This document shows positions 20,138 through 30,242 of a stretch of DNA of 64,000 nucleotides, one piece after another. Numbering within the stretch: position 1 is the stretch's first letter; each line of letters opens with the position of its first letter. The notes under the pieces were generated by a model. It was not told the origin of the DNA. It saw only the letters and a list, made by a program, of their open reading frames with translations, and made no database searches. Both the position numbers and the translations under genes were made by a program. The stretch is taken from positions 1 through 64,000 of the forward strand of contig CAINHS010000089.1 of NCBI GenBank assembly GCA_903848955.1. Reading direction: 5' to 3'. This DNA is from an uncultured beta proteobacterium (GTDB taxonomy: Bacteria; Pseudomonadota; Gammaproteobacteria; Burkholderiales; Rhodocyclaceae).

Positions 20138-21639
20138 GTTTCTTCCTTGGATTGTTGACGACGTTTGCGGTTCGGGGTCGCCGCCGGTTTGCGGGCAGCG
20201 GCCGGTTTCAGCCTGTTTTCGACTATCTCGTAGTTTGCCAGATCGATGGCGCGAAACTTGACTCGTTCGAAACGCTGCGGCGGGGCACCGAAGGGCACCA
20301 GGGCATCCATGCCCATTTTGGTCACCGTACCGCCCTTGCCATCGGCGTCCGGCTTGACCATGGGGTTGAGGATGTGGCCGCTCTGGCCGGGCAGCAGCAC
20401 CAGATCGTGATCGGGATCGAAGCGGGTGGTGACGGCCCAATCGACATCGACCGCATCGCGCAGGTCGACGTCGGTGTCGACCACGATGACACGCTGCAGG
20501 GGAGGGAAGGCGCGCAAGGTCGCGCGGATCACGTCCTTGCCGATGTCGCGGCGGGTGTTGCGCACCTGCACCACGGCCTCGTAGAAGCCGCAGCCGCCGT
20601 GCGGCAGATAGACGGCGACGAGTTCGGGTATCGCGCGCTTGACGGCATGCGAGATGGCGGCTTCGGCGGTGAAGCCGACCGCGTTCCAGACTTCCATGCC
20701 GGAGAGCACGGTATGGAACACCGGTTCGGCGCGACGGGTGATGGCCTTGACCTTCATCACCCAGCGCTTTTCGCGTCCGGCGTAGTAGCCGGTGACCTCG
20801 GCGAAGGGGCCTTCCGCTTCGCGCACGCCGGGAAGGATTTCGGCTTCGATGACGAATTGCGCCGCGGCATAGGCGGGGACATCGACGGTCTGGCCGCGGA
20901 CGAAGTCGATGCCGCGGCCGACCAGGTGGTGGGCGACGGCATTCTTGTTGTCGCCGAGGCGCGGCAGGCTCGAGACGATCCAGGGCGCGAGGCCGACGCC
21001 GTTGTTGATGGTGACCGGCAGCGCTTCGCCGCGCCGCTCCATGATGTCGACATACTCGCCGAGATGGCGGCCGGGATCGATGAGGAAGCTCAGCCTGTCC
21101 TTGCGCGTCACCATCATGCGGTGAATCGAGATGTTGGGCGCGCCGGTGAGCGGATTGCGGGCGACCACCAGCGACGAATCGAGGAAGGCGCCGCCATCCT
21201 TCAGCGCATGCAGCGGGATCGGCAGCCGCGACAAGTCGCATTTGTCCTCGATCACTTCATTGCACGGGCCGCGCTGCAGCAGGCGACCGGGCAGTGCGGC
21301 GGGGTCCTTCTGCCAGGCGGCGACCGCGGCAGCGATGGCGAAGGGCACCTGCTCCCTGGGCATGCCGAACAGTTCGCCGACGATGCCGCGGTTCCACAGC
21401 AGGCCGGCGAGGACGGGCCAGGCACTGCCCTTGACGCGTTCGAAGAGGACGCACTTGCCGCCCTCCAGGCGCTTGGCCACGGCGGCGAGCTCAAAGCGGG
21501 GATCGACTTCGGTCTTGACCCGCAGCAGGTTTCCGGTCTTGTCGAGGAAGTCGATGCAGGCGCCGAGGTCTACCAGACGCCTGGCCTGGGCCGCTGTCGG
21601 CGTGGCCGCACCCGGCGTGGTTTTCCCGATCCGACCCAT
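20134..21639 (-). CDS. UbiD family (de)carboxylase
   Basis: This 501-residue UbiD-fold protein needs prenylated FMN. It shows the conserved Glu-containing block EAEGPFAEVTGYYAG (about 275-289), ISIHRMM (about 170), and VVDTDVDLRDAVDVDWAVTTRFDPD near 400 (key residues Asp and Arg). Length matches the family (about 480-520). UbiD enzymes reversibly decarboxylate aromatic, heteroaromatic or alpha,beta-unsaturated acids. ATG 21639 is preceded by GGGGAGGAAA. The gene lies between the CoA-transferase and the transporter receptor and overlaps the latter. The known indoleacetate pathway as I recall it needs no UbiD enzyme, so its substrate is unclear. UbiX for its cofactor is at 50086. Confidence 0.85.
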   Translation of the reverse strand: MGRIGKTTPGAATPTAAQARRLVDLGACIDFLDKTGNLLRVKTEVDPRFELAAVAKRLEGGKCVLFERVKGSAWPVLAGLLWNRGIVGELFGMPREQVPFAIAAAVAAWQKDPAALPGRLLQRGPCNEVIEDKCDLSRLPIPLHALKDGGAFLDSSLVVARNPLTGAPNISIHRMMVTRKDRLSFLIDPGRHLGEYVDIMERRGEALPVTINNGVGLAPWIVSSLPRLGDNKNAVAHHLVGRGIDFVRGQTVDVPAYAAAQFVIEAEILPGVREAEGPFAEVTGYYAGREKRWVMKVKAITRRAEPVFHTVLSGMEVWNAVGFTAEAAISHAVKRAIPELVAVYLPHGGCGFYEAVVQVRNTRRDIGKDVIRATLRAFPPLQRVIVVDTDVDLRDAVDVDWAVTTRFDPDHDLVLLPGQSGHILNPMVKPDADGKGGTVTKMGMDALVPFGAPPQRFERVKFRAIDLANYEIVENRLKPAAARKPAATPNRKRRQQSKEET

Positions 21640-21677
21640 GCTTGCGTTTCCTCCCCCGGATATGTTCTGTGCCGGAC

Positions 21678-22871
21678 TCAGCCGGCGACGATGCCGTCGC
21701 GGCGCAGGGCCTCGAACTGCTCCCGCGTGTAACCGCATTCTCCCAGAACCGCCGCCGAATTTTCGCCGTATTTGGCAGGAAAAGTCAGTTCCGTGGCCTG
21801 ATCCGGGACGTCCACGGCCATCGGCTGCATGCGCACCGCTTTGCCGGCGGGCGTTCGGGTGGTGGTGAGGCGGCTGGCGACGGCCGGCAGTTCGCGCACG
21901 GCGGGGATATCGTGGATCGGCGCGTGGGGGATGGTTGCCTTGCGGAAGTCTGCGGCGATCTCGGCGGTGGTGTGCTGGCGGGTCACGGCCGCCATGTCGC
22001 GATGGATGGCCTCGCGCTCGCTGCTGCGGCCTTCATTGCTGGCGCGCAGGGCACTGGCCACCGCGGCAAAGTAGGGGATCTCCGTCAGGCGCCGCCACTG
22101 CACGTCGCTGCCGATGGCCATGTAGATGAAGCCGTCGGCGGTGGGGTAGACGTTGGTGGGAATGAACTTGCGATGCTCGTTGCCGCAGCGGGTGATTTCC
22201 GCCGGATCGCAGTTGAAGTCGAGCAGGGGCAGGGTGGTGATCAGCCAGGAGGCGGCCGCCTGCAGCATGGAGACGTCGATGCGGCTGCCCTTGCCGGTTT
22301 CGGCGCGCTGCAGCAGCGCCATCATCACGTTGGCATAGACCTCGTCGCCGGCCTTGAGGTCGATCAGCGGCACGCCGGACAGCGTCGGCGGGCCGTCGGC
22401 GGGGCCGGTCAGCTCCATGTAGCCGGCCATGGCCTGGATCACCGGGTCGTAGCCCGGCGCGTCCGGGTATTCCGGCCCCATGGCGGAGATGCCGGCCCAG
22501 ATCAGGTCGGGCTTGGCGGCCGAGAGACTTTCGTAATCGATGCCCAGCTGCTTGTAGCGCTTGGGTACGGTGTTGCAGCAGAAGACGTCGACGTCGAGGT
22601 CGACGATCATTTTGCGCAGCAACTCCTGGCCCCTCGGTTCCTTGAGGTTGATGGCGACGGCTTCCTTGCCGACGTTGGGCGCGATGAAGTAGCTGCGGCG
22701 GTCGTCATCGACCACCTTGCCGCCGATATAGCGGTTCGGATCGCCCGGCAGGCCGTCGCCGCTCGGCGTCGATTCGATGCGGATGACGCGCCAGCCGAGC
22801 TGGGCGAAACGCAGCGTCGCATACGGCAGCGACAGCGCCTGTTCCATCGATAGTACGGTGCGTTTTTTCAT
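21678..22871 (-). CDS. iaaL: Class III CoA-transferase (phenylsuccinyl-CoA transferase, IaaL-like)
   Basis: This 397-residue member of the formyl-CoA transferase/CaiB/BaiF family has catalytic Asp171 in [10 protein letters not shown], matching Asp169 of formyl-CoA transferase. The N-terminus ([20 protein letters not shown]) is the CoA-binding region. In the Aromatoleum aromaticum indoleacetate pathway, IaaL moves CoA onto (2-aminophenyl)succinate. The cluster content supports that role here; succinyl-CoA or an aryl-CoA from the ligase step would be the donor. It starts 12 bases after the molybdenum-subunit stop (AAAGG ribosome site). It could instead activate another dicarboxylate, so the symbol is by context. 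Confidence 0.72.
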   Translation of the reverse strand: MKKRTVLSMEQALSLPYATLRFAQLGWRVIRIESTPSGDGLPGDPNRYIGGKVVDDDRRSYFIAPNVGKEAVAINLKEPRGQELLRKMIVDLDVDVFCCNTVPKRYKQLGIDYESLSAAKPDLIWAGISAMGPEYPDAPGYDPVIQAMAGYMELTGPADGPPTLSGVPLIDLKAGDEVYANVMMALLQRAETGKGSRIDVSMLQAAASWLITTLPLLDFNCDPAEITRCGNEHRKFIPTNVYPTADGFIYMAIGSDVQWRRLTEIPYFAAVASALRASNEGRSSEREAIHRDMAAVTRQHTTAEIAADFRKATIPHAPIHDIPAVRELPAVASRLTTTRTPAGKAVRMQPMAVDVPDQATELTFPAKYGENSAAVLGECGYTREQFEALRRDGIVAG

Positions 22872-22883
22872 TAAGACCTTTCA

Positions 22884-25294
22884 TCACTCAGCTTTCCATG
22901 GCTTCCAGTACCGCTTCGGCGTCTGGCCGTGGAGGGCGCGGTAGACTTTTTCCGGAGTGAAGGGCAGCTCGAACATTCTTACGCCGGTGGCATTGCGGAT
23001 GGCGTTGGCGGCGGCGGCGGCGATGCAGATCGACGGCGCTTCGCCGACCCCCTTGGCACCCTGCGGCCCTTCGCCGTCCATCGATTCGATGAAGGCGATG
23101 TCCATCTCGGGAATCTCCGGCGCCGTCACCAGCTTGTAGTCGCGGAAGTTGGGGTTCCTCATGACGCCGTCTACGATCATCAGGTCTTCGGTGAGCGCGT
23201 AGCCCTGGCCCATGACCATGCCGCCTTCGATCTGGCCTTCGATGCCGAGCCGGTTCAGCACCCGGCCGACGTCATGCGCGCCGGTGATTTTGGTCATCCT
23301 GACCATGCCGGTGTCGGTGTCGACTTCGACTTCCACCACCTGGCTGGCCCAGGCATAGGCGGCGGAGACATCGCCCTTGAAGTCCTTGCCCTGATGCACG
23401 CTGGGCGGTTCGTAGTAGAAGGTGGTCATCACCAGTTCGGCCTTGTCCTGGAAGTGCAGGTTGCGCAGCAGCTTGGAGAGTTCGACCACGACTTCGCCGC
23501 TGGCGGCCTTGATGACGAAGCCGCCGCGCAGGTCGAGATCGGCTTCGGCGGCGTCGTATTTCTTCGCCGCCACGGCGAGGATCTTGGCCTTGGCCTTTTT
23601 CGCCGCGCCGATCGCCGAGTTGCCGGCGATGAAGGTGGTGCGGCTGGCATGCACGCCGACGTCCCAGGGAGTGATGGCGGTGTCGTTGTTGACCACGGTT
23701 ATCGCCGAAATCGGCAGGCCGAGTTCTTCGCAGACCAGTTGCGACAGCACGGTCTCCGAGCCCTGGCCGATTTCCGAGGCGCCGGTGATCAGCGTGACGT
23801 TGGCGAAGTCGTCCATCTTGAGAATGGTGCCGCAGCCGTCCGAGGGATAAATCTTGGCGCCGCCGCCGACATGCAGCATCGAGGCCATGCCGATGCCATG
23901 CTTGATGTTGCCCGGCTTGCCGCGGTTGGCCTCGTTCTCCTTGAACTTGCGCGAGTAATCGCTGCGCTGCGCCGCGGTATTGATGCAGTCCTTGAAGCCG
24001 CAGCTCTTGAACACCATGCCCTGGCCGGTGGTCTCGCCGGAATCCTGGGCATTCTTGAGGCGGAATTCGAGCGAATCCATGCCGATCGCTTCGGCCATCA
24101 TGTCCATGTGCTGCTCGATGGCGAAGGTGGCCTGCAGGTTGCCGTAGCCGCGGAAGGAGCCGGCGTAGGGGTTGTTGGTGTACACGGCCGCGGTGTGATA
24201 GTCGCAATGCGGCACGCGATAGAGCGAGGAGAAGGTCTGCATCATGACGAAGGGCGTGGTCGCCCCCCACGAGGTGTAGGCGCCGTTGTCGTGCAGCGTA
24301 TGCACCTGACGGAAGGTCAGGGTGCCGTCCTTTTTGCATCCCGAGCGCAAGGTCAGCAGCACCGGCTGTCGCGTCGGCGAGGCGAGGAACTCTTCCTCGC
24401 GGGTGAACAGCATCTTCACCGGCCGCTTGGCGGCGCGGGCGAGGAACAGGCAGATGATCTCGAAGGGGTAGATGTCGAGCTTGGAGCCGAAGCCGCCGCC
24501 GATGGGCGGCTGGATGATGCGGATGCGCGCCGGGTCCATGTTCAGGTATTCGGCGAACTCGCGCTTGTGCAGGAAGGGCACCTGGGTGTTCGAGTACATC
24601 AGCAGATTGCCGGAGGCATCGAACTCGGCGATCATGCCGGAGACGCCCATGCAGCAGTGGGTGACGTAGTGCAGGCGGAAGGTATCCTCGATCACCACGT
24701 CGGATTCGGCTTCGCCCTTGACCACGTCGCCATGGGCATAGTCGAAACGCATGGCGATGTTGTCGGCCTTGCCGCGGTGGGCGATGGAGGTGCCCTGCTT
24801 CAGGTGCAGATGGGTGCCGTCGGCGCCGTGCGGTTCGGGGTGGATCAGCGCCGCGCCGGGCTTGATGGCGTCTTCCGGATCGGAGATCACCGGCAGGTCC
24901 TCATACACCACCTTGATCAGCTTCAGCGCCGCTTCGGCGATTTCCTCGGATTCGGCCGCCACGGCGGCGATCTCGTCACGCTGGCTTCTGACGCGGCCGA
25001 CTTTCAGCGGGAAGTGATCGCGGGCGACGCCGATCGGGCGCTGGTCGGGAATGTCGGCGGCGGTGATGACCACGTGCACGCCGGGCAGGGCCCGGGCGGC
25101 CGAGGTGTCGATCGACTTGATCAGGGCATGAATGCGCCCGGAGCGCAGAATCTTGCCGTAGAGCTGGCCGGAGAGATTGATGTCGTGGATGTAGCGTGTC
25201 CGTCCGCTGGCCTTTTCCGGCGCATCCATCTTGGGGATGCGCTTGCCGATCAGCGAGTCGGGTTCGATGATCCTGGTCTTCTTTTCGCTAACGC

Positions 25295-25298
<4 letters not shown>
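22884..25298 (-). CDS. Molybdenum hydroxylase large subunit (xanthine dehydrogenase family; proposed indoleacetate C2-hydroxylating)
   Basis: This 804-residue aldehyde oxidase/xanthine dehydrogenase-type subunit binds the molybdopterin cytosine dinucleotide cofactor. Motifs include PPIGGGFGSKLDIYPFE (about 265), SFRGYGNLQATFAIEQH (about 375), GASEIGQGSETVLSQL and GVGEAP with the predicted catalytic Glu753. With the two genes upstream it forms an alpha2beta2gamma2 enzyme. In the indoleacetate pathway a molybdenum enzyme adds oxygen from water at indole C2 to give an oxindole. Start ATG 25298 overlaps the [2Fe-2S] gene stop by four bases. It is distinct from the hcrA copy at 40424. Substrate is inferred from context. 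Confidence 0.85.
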
Positions 25299-25760
<462 letters not shown>

Positions 25761-25777
<17 letters not shown>

Positions 25778-26627
25778 GGGTCAGCATCCTTCTGGTGATG
25801 TTATGGATCATTTCCTTGCGATACCAGGCGGTGGCGCGCACGTCGTCGATCGGTTCGACCTCGTCGCGGGCGATGGCGGCGACCCTGTCGATGATGGCGG
25901 CATCGAGCTTCTGCCCCTCGAGCGCCTGTTCCGCCCGCGCCGCCCGCACCGGCGTCGGCGCCACGGCGCCGAAGGCGACGCGGACGTTGGTCAAGACGCC
26001 CTCGCGCAGCGTGCCGCCGATGCCGATGGATATCGTCGAGATGTCCAGCGCCGGCCGCGTGCCGAGCTTGTGGAAATGCGCCACGTGGCCTTCGCCCGGC
26101 AAGGGGATGCGGACGCAGGTCAGCAGTTCGCAGAGGGAGCGGCGGGTCTTTCCCGGTCCGACGAAAAAGGTTGCCAGCGGCATGCTGTGGCGGTAGAGCT
26201 TGGCTTCCGGCATCGACGCCAGTTCGACCCTGGCATCGAGCAGCAGCAGGGGAATCAGGGTGTCGCCGGCGGGCGAGGCGTTGCAGATGTTGCCCCCCAG
26301 CGTGGCGGCATTGCGGATCTGGTCGCTGGCGAAATGGTTGCAGGCCTCGACCAGCACCGGCAGATGCTGGCGTACCAGCGGGTGCTCCATGATCTCGGTA
26401 ATCGTCGCCAGCGTGCCGATGCGTATTTCCCTGCCTTCGAGCGTGATGCCGGACAGTTGCGGGATGTGGCGTATGTTCATCAGCGTGCGCTTGATCCTGA
26501 TCCTGCCGGCCTGGCTTTGCGGCGTCAGATCGGTACCGCCGGCGAGTATGGTGACGTCGCCGTCCTTGAGGCACTCGACCGCCTGGTCGAGGCTGGTCGG
26601 TGCGAAGTAGTGTTTCAGTTCAGTCAT
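25761..26627 (-). CDS. Molybdenum hydroxylase FAD subunit
   Basis: This 288-residue CoxM/XdhB-type FAD-binding subunit has the ILAGGTDLTPQ motif near residue 32 and TLGGNICNASPAGDTLIPLL near 105-124. It lacks the four-Cys loop seen in the second FAD subunit at 39444, so it is an ordinary family member and not a 4-hydroxybenzoyl-CoA reductase beta subunit. ATG 26627 has AAGGAA upstream; an ATG 18 bases earlier is in frame but lacks a site. A palindromic repeat (26641-26734) separates it from the mutase gene. Confidence 0.87.
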
Positions 26628-26640
26628 GTCGGATTCCTTC

Positions 26641-26734
26641 ACCACAGAGACACAGAGGCGCAGAGAGAAGCAGACAGGCGAGAACCGAAGGGGCAGACGC
26701 AGGCCCTTCTCCGTGTCTCCGTGTCTCTGTGGTG
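26641..26734. repeat. Type 1 palindromic repeat, copy 1
   Basis: Arms of about 25 bases rich in CACAGAG on one side and CTCTGTG on the other (ACCACAGAGACACAGAGGCG at the left edge) flank a GC-rich centre. The transcript would fold into a long hairpin. Three further copies lie at 28378, 30131 and 34212, all in gaps of the same cluster. Confidence 0.85.
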
Positions 26735-26771
26735 CAAAAGGTTTTTCGGTTTTTCCATTTGATTTGGCGGT

Positions 26772-28361
26772 TCAGAAGCGAATGGGTTCCTGATATCGTC
26801 CGAATACATTGACCAGCTCCTTCGTCATTTCGCCGACGCTGGCGTAAGCCTTGACCGCTTCGACCAGTGCCGGCATCACGTTGCGGCCTGCCGCCGCGTC
26901 CTGGCGCAGGCGGCTCAGCGCCGCATCGACGCGGGTGTTGTCGCGTTCGGCGCGGGTGCGCTTGAGATTGTCGATCTGCACCTGCGCATCGGCCTCGTTG
27001 TAGGGATGAAACTCGACCGGATGGTCTTCCTCCTGCTCGTTGCGATAGCAGTTGACGCCGACCTTGGGGAACTCGCCGGATTCGATCTTGCGCTGCATCA
27101 GGTAGGCCTGCGAGGAAACCTTGGCCTGGATGGTGCCTTCCGACACCATCTTGACGATGCCGCCCTGGGCGTCGGTCTCGGCCATGATCTCTTCCATCTT
27201 CTTGCGCATTTCGTTGGTCATGGTCTCGACGTAGAAGGAACCGGCGAGCGGATCGACGGTCTCGGCGAGGCCCATTTCCTCGACCAGCAACTGCATGGTG
27301 CGCAGGGAGATGCGCGCCGAGTATTCGGTGGGGATGGTGTAGGCCTCGTCGTAGGAGCACAGCGCCATGGTCTGGGTGCCGGACAAGGCGGATATCAGCG
27401 CGTAGTAGGCGCCGCGCACGATGTTGACTTCCGGCTGCTCGAAGGTGAGGCCGCCGCCGCCGCCGGCGGCGATCATGCGCAGCCACATCGAGCCCGGCTT
27501 TTCGGCACCGTATTCCTCCTTCATGATCTTGGCCCACAGGCTGCGGCCGGCGCGGAACTTGCACACCTGCTCGAAGATGTTGCCGAAGATATTGAAGTTG
27601 TAGGACAGGCGTCCGGCGAACTCGTCGACCGACAGGCCGCGCTTGATGGCGTCGTCGGCATAGGCCTTGGCGATGGAAAACGCATAGGCCATTTCCTGCG
27701 CCGGGGTCGCTCCGGATTCGCGGATGTGGTAGCCGCAGACCGACACCGGGGTGTATTTCGGCGCGTGCGTGGCGCAGTACTCGATGGTGTCGCCGACCAG
27801 GCGGATCGAGGGCTCGACGGGAAAGATCCAGGTGCCGCGGCCGATGAATTCCTTGAGGATGTCGTTCTGCGCCGTGCCGCGCAGTTCCTTGACGTCATAG
27901 CCGCGCTTTTCCGCCATGGCGAGGTACATCGCGATCAGGATGGCGGCGGCGCCGTTGATGGTCAGCGACACGGTGATCTTCTTCAGGTCGATGCCGTCGA
28001 AGGCGATCTCGAAGTCGCGCAGGGTGTCGATCGACATGCCGACGCGGCCGATTTCGCCCTCCGCCAGCGGATCGTCGGAATCCAGCCCGATCTGCGTCGG
28101 CAGGTCGAAGGCGACGTTGAGCCCGGTCTGGCCGTTGGCGATCAGGTACTTGAAGCGCTGGTTGGTGTCGGCCGGATTGCCGAAGCCGGCGTACTGGCGC
28201 ATGGTCCACGGCTGCTTGCGGTACATGTCGCGGTGGATGCCGCGGGTGAAGGGGTACTGACCGGGTTCGCCGACCATCTCCATGCCGCCGCTGGCTTCGA
28301 CGTCGGCCGCCGTGTACAGCGGCTTGACTTCGATACCCGACTCGTTGATGACTTTCTTCAT
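26772..28361 (-). CDS. Coenzyme B12-dependent acyl-CoA mutase, large subunit
   Basis: This 529-residue methylmalonyl-CoA mutase-type TIM barrel lacks the B12 domain, which is encoded by the next gene upstream. YPFTRGIH (about 36-43), WTMRQYAGFG with Tyr57, GRGTWIF with Arg175 and CGYHIRESGAT (His, like His244) are present. Tyr57 and Arg175 align with Tyr89 and Arg207 of methylmalonyl-CoA mutase, while isobutyryl-CoA and 2-hydroxyisobutyryl-CoA mutases carry Phe/Gln and Ile/Gln. A substrate with a free carboxylate is therefore expected, fitting (2-aminophenyl)succinyl-CoA to (2-aminobenzyl)malonyl-CoA. Start MKKVINE at 28361; the open frame runs 13 codons further into a repeat. Confidence 0.87.
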   Translation of the reverse strand: MKKVINESGIEVKPLYTAADVEASGGMEMVGEPGQYPFTRGIHRDMYRKQPWTMRQYAGFGNPADTNQRFKYLIANGQTGLNVAFDLPTQIGLDSDDPLAEGEIGRVGMSIDTLRDFEIAFDGIDLKKITVSLTINGAAAILIAMYLAMAEKRGYDVKELRGTAQNDILKEFIGRGTWIFPVEPSIRLVGDTIEYCATHAPKYTPVSVCGYHIRESGATPAQEMAYAFSIAKAYADDAIKRGLSVDEFAGRLSYNFNIFGNIFEQVCKFRAGRSLWAKIMKEEYGAEKPGSMWLRMIAAGGGGGLTFEQPEVNIVRGAYYALISALSGTQTMALCSYDEAYTIPTEYSARISLRTMQLLVEEMGLAETVDPLAGSFYVETMTNEMRKKMEEIMAETDAQGGIVKMVSEGTIQAKVSSQAYLMQRKIESGEFPKVGVNCYRNEQEEDHPVEFHPYNEADAQVQIDNLKRTRAERDNTRVDAALSRLRQDAAAGRNVMPALVEAVKAYASVGEMTKELVNVFGRYQEPIRF

Positions 28362-28377
28362 GGTAAAAACCTTTTTG

Positions 28378-28453
28378 GCCACAGAGCACACAGAGCACAC
28401 AGAGAAAGAACGTCGCCAAGGTTTTCCTCTGTGATCTCTGTGTCCTCTGTGGC
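28378..28453. repeat. Type 1 palindromic repeat, copy 2
   Basis: GCCACAGAGCACACAGAGCA on the left pairs with CTCTGTGTCCTCTGTGGC on the right around an AT-richer centre. It lies between the small and large mutase subunit genes and extends the apparent reading frame of the large subunit. Confidence 0.85.
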
Positions 28454-28473
28454 TAAGCTTCGGGTTTGAAAGC

Positions 28474-28875
28474 TCATTTGACTTCCTTCCTGATGTAGTC
28501 GCAGATCGCGTCGAGCTTCGATCCCGAGGGGAAGATGCCCTTGAAGCCGAGTTCGCGCAGCGCCGCGTGATCCTGCGCCGGCAGGTTGCCGCCGATCACC
28601 CAGAGCTTGTCGGTGAGGCCGTCGGCTTCCAGCAGCGGCTTCAGCTTGCGGCAGAAGGGCAGGTGCGAACCGGCCATGGAGGACAGGGAGATCACGTCGA
28701 CGTCTTCTTCGAGGGCGATGCGCGCAATCTGTTCGGGGGTCTGGCGCAGGCCGGTGTAGATCACCTCGAAGCCGGCATCCATCATGGCCCGCGCCACCAC
28801 CTTGGCGCCCTGGTCGTGGCCGTCGAGGCCGGGCTTGCCGAGCAGGACCTTTATCCTTCGCTGTGAATCAGTCAT
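28474..28875 (-). CDS. Coenzyme B12-binding mutase small subunit
   Basis: This 133-residue cobalamin-binding domain contains the DxHxxG motif DGHDQG (His20 as lower cobalt ligand), SLSSM (about 72) and IGGNLP (about 95), the three B12-binding landmarks. It pairs with the large subunit to make a heterotetrameric mutase, as in isobutyryl-CoA and 2-hydroxyisobutyryl-CoA mutases. ATG 28875 follows GGAGGCGACGTC; the longer open frame upstream is repeat sequence. MeaB at 37902 is the expected reactivation partner. Confidence 0.9.
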   Translation of the reverse strand: MTDSQRRIKVLLGKPGLDGHDQGAKVVARAMMDAGFEVIYTGLRQTPEQIARIALEEDVDVISLSSMAGSHLPFCRKLKPLLEADGLTDKLWVIGGNLPAQDHAALRELGFKGIFPSGSKLDAICDYIRKEVK

Positions 28876-28879
28876 GACG

Positions 28880-28985
28880 TCGCCTCCGCCGGGCCGTCCC
28901 AAGGAAGCGACATGCGCGCACATGGAGCCGCGCAGCGGCGAACCGGTGTCACCCCCTTGCTCGGGAAGGGGGATGGGGGGAATGT
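28880..28985. repeat. Type 2 intergenic repeat, copy 1 (plus orientation)
   Basis: This GC-rich unit contains ATGGAGCCGCG, AGCGGCGAAC, GTCACCCCCTT and TCGGGAAGGGGG in order. A second copy in reverse orientation lies at 31926-32031. It contains CCCCCTT/AAGGGGG arms that can pair. No gene function is assigned. Confidence 0.75.
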
Positions 28986-28987
28986 GA

Positions 28988-30121
28988 TCATGAGCTAACC
29001 TCTTTCGCAATAATCAATTTCAGCATCTCGCTGGTGCCGCCACCGATCAGGGTGAAACGGACGTCGCGCAGGTAGCGCTGTACCGGGTATTCCATGGCGT
29101 AGCCGTAAGAGGCAAAGACGCGCGCCGCCTTGTCGCAGACCGTGGCCGCGGTTTCGGTGGCGAACAGCTTGGCCATCGCCGCCTCCTTGTGATACGGCTT
29201 GCCGGCGTCGCGCCGCCAGGCGGCGTAATACACCAGGTGCCCGGCGGCCTCGAGTTCGGTGGCCATCTCGGCCAGCTTCATCTGGATCGCCTGATAGCGG
29301 TTGATCGCCTTGCCGAACTGCTTGCGTTCGCCGGCATAGCGCACGGCTTCGGCGAGCGCCGCATGGGCCACGCCGAGGCCCATGGCGCCGGTGATGATGC
29401 GGATCTCGCCGAGGATCTTGCGCAAATGACCCGCGCCGTCGCCTTCCTCCTTCGACAGGCGATGGCTGTCGGGGACGAAGCATTCGTCGAAGGCGACTTC
29501 GGAGGTCGGCAGCGCCCAGACGCCCATCTTGTGGATTTCGCGGCCGACGCTGATGCCCTTGAAATGCTTTTCGACGAGGAAGATGGTCAGCTTCTTTTCC
29601 TCGCCGGCCTTGGCGAAGACGGTGAAGAAGTCGGCCACCGGCGCCGAGGTGATCCAGGTCTTCTGGCCGTTGAGCACGTAGCCGCCCTCGACCTTCTTCG
29701 CCGTGGTGGCGATGGAATCGAGGTCGGAGCCGGCATTCGGTTCGGTCATGCAGATCGCGCCGATCTTCCCGCCGCGCAGGGCCGGCTTGAACAGGCGCTC
29801 GATGATGTCTGCATTGCCCAGCTGGTGCAGGAACTTGGTGCCCATCAGCGATTGCATGGCCACCGCACCGGCCAGGGACATCGAGCCGCGGGCGATTTCC
29901 TGCAGCGCCAGACAGAACTCGGTGAGCTCCGTGCCGCTGCCGCCGACGTCTTCCGGATAGCGCATGCCGAAGAAGCCGAGGTCCGCCAGTTCCTGGAACA
30001 GGGCGCGCGGATAGACCTTGGCCTCGTCGAGCGCGGCCGCCTGCGGCGCGATGCGCTCGTCGCAGAATCGGGCGAAGGTATCGCGGATCGAACGTTGCTC
30101 GTCGGTCAGGTCAAAGTTCAT
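28988..30121 (-). CDS. iaaF: Acyl-CoA dehydrogenase, proposed decarboxylating benzylmalonyl-CoA dehydrogenase
   Basis: This 377-residue FAD acyl-CoA dehydrogenase has an N-terminal helical domain, the TEPNAGSDLDSI loop (about 127) and FGKAINRYQAIQ in the C-terminal domain. The base normally found as Glu in YEGTSE is Gly361 here (IGGGTSEM), and the alternative isovaleryl/long-chain position (Glu before the ERxxxA helix) is Ile240. Loss of both is consistent with a reaction started by decarboxylation. The published IaaF oxidatively decarboxylates (amino)benzylmalonyl-CoA to (amino)cinnamoyl-CoA, which fits the mutase product. It lies between repeats and the hyuB-like gene. Confidence 0.75.
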   Translation of the reverse strand: MNFDLTDEQRSIRDTFARFCDERIAPQAAALDEAKVYPRALFQELADLGFFGMRYPEDVGGSGTELTEFCLALQEIARGSMSLAGAVAMQSLMGTKFLHQLGNADIIERLFKPALRGGKIGAICMTEPNAGSDLDSIATTAKKVEGGYVLNGQKTWITSAPVADFFTVFAKAGEEKKLTIFLVEKHFKGISVGREIHKMGVWALPTSEVAFDECFVPDSHRLSKEEGDGAGHLRKILGEIRIITGAMGLGVAHAALAEAVRYAGERKQFGKAINRYQAIQMKLAEMATELEAAGHLVYYAAWRRDAGKPYHKEAAMAKLFATETAATVCDKAARVFASYGYAMEYPVQRYLRDVRFTLIGGGTSEMLKLIIAKEVSS

Positions 30122-30130
30122 AAAAACCTT

Positions 30131-30223
30131 TCACCACAGAGGCACAGAGACACAGCGGAAAACAAAAAGCAGAGCTGATTCTTCGAATTTGCATTTCTCT
30201 GTGCCTCGGTGTCTCTGTGGTGA
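30131..30223. repeat. Type 1 palindromic repeat, copy 3
   Basis: TCACCACAGAGGCACAGAGA on the left pairs with CTCTGTGCCTCGGTGTCTCT plus GTGGTGA on the right, with an AT-rich loop. It lies between the hydantoinase-B-like gene and the acyl-CoA dehydrogenase gene. Confidence 0.87.
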
Positions 30224-30242
30224 TGTATTTGGGTTGGTTTGT

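Noticed and set aside
26772-28875. Mutase as 2-hydroxyisobutyryl-CoA or isobutyryl-CoA mutase
   Set aside because: Both active-site landmark residues are Tyr and Arg as in methylmalonyl-CoA mutase, not Ile/Gln or Phe/Gln.
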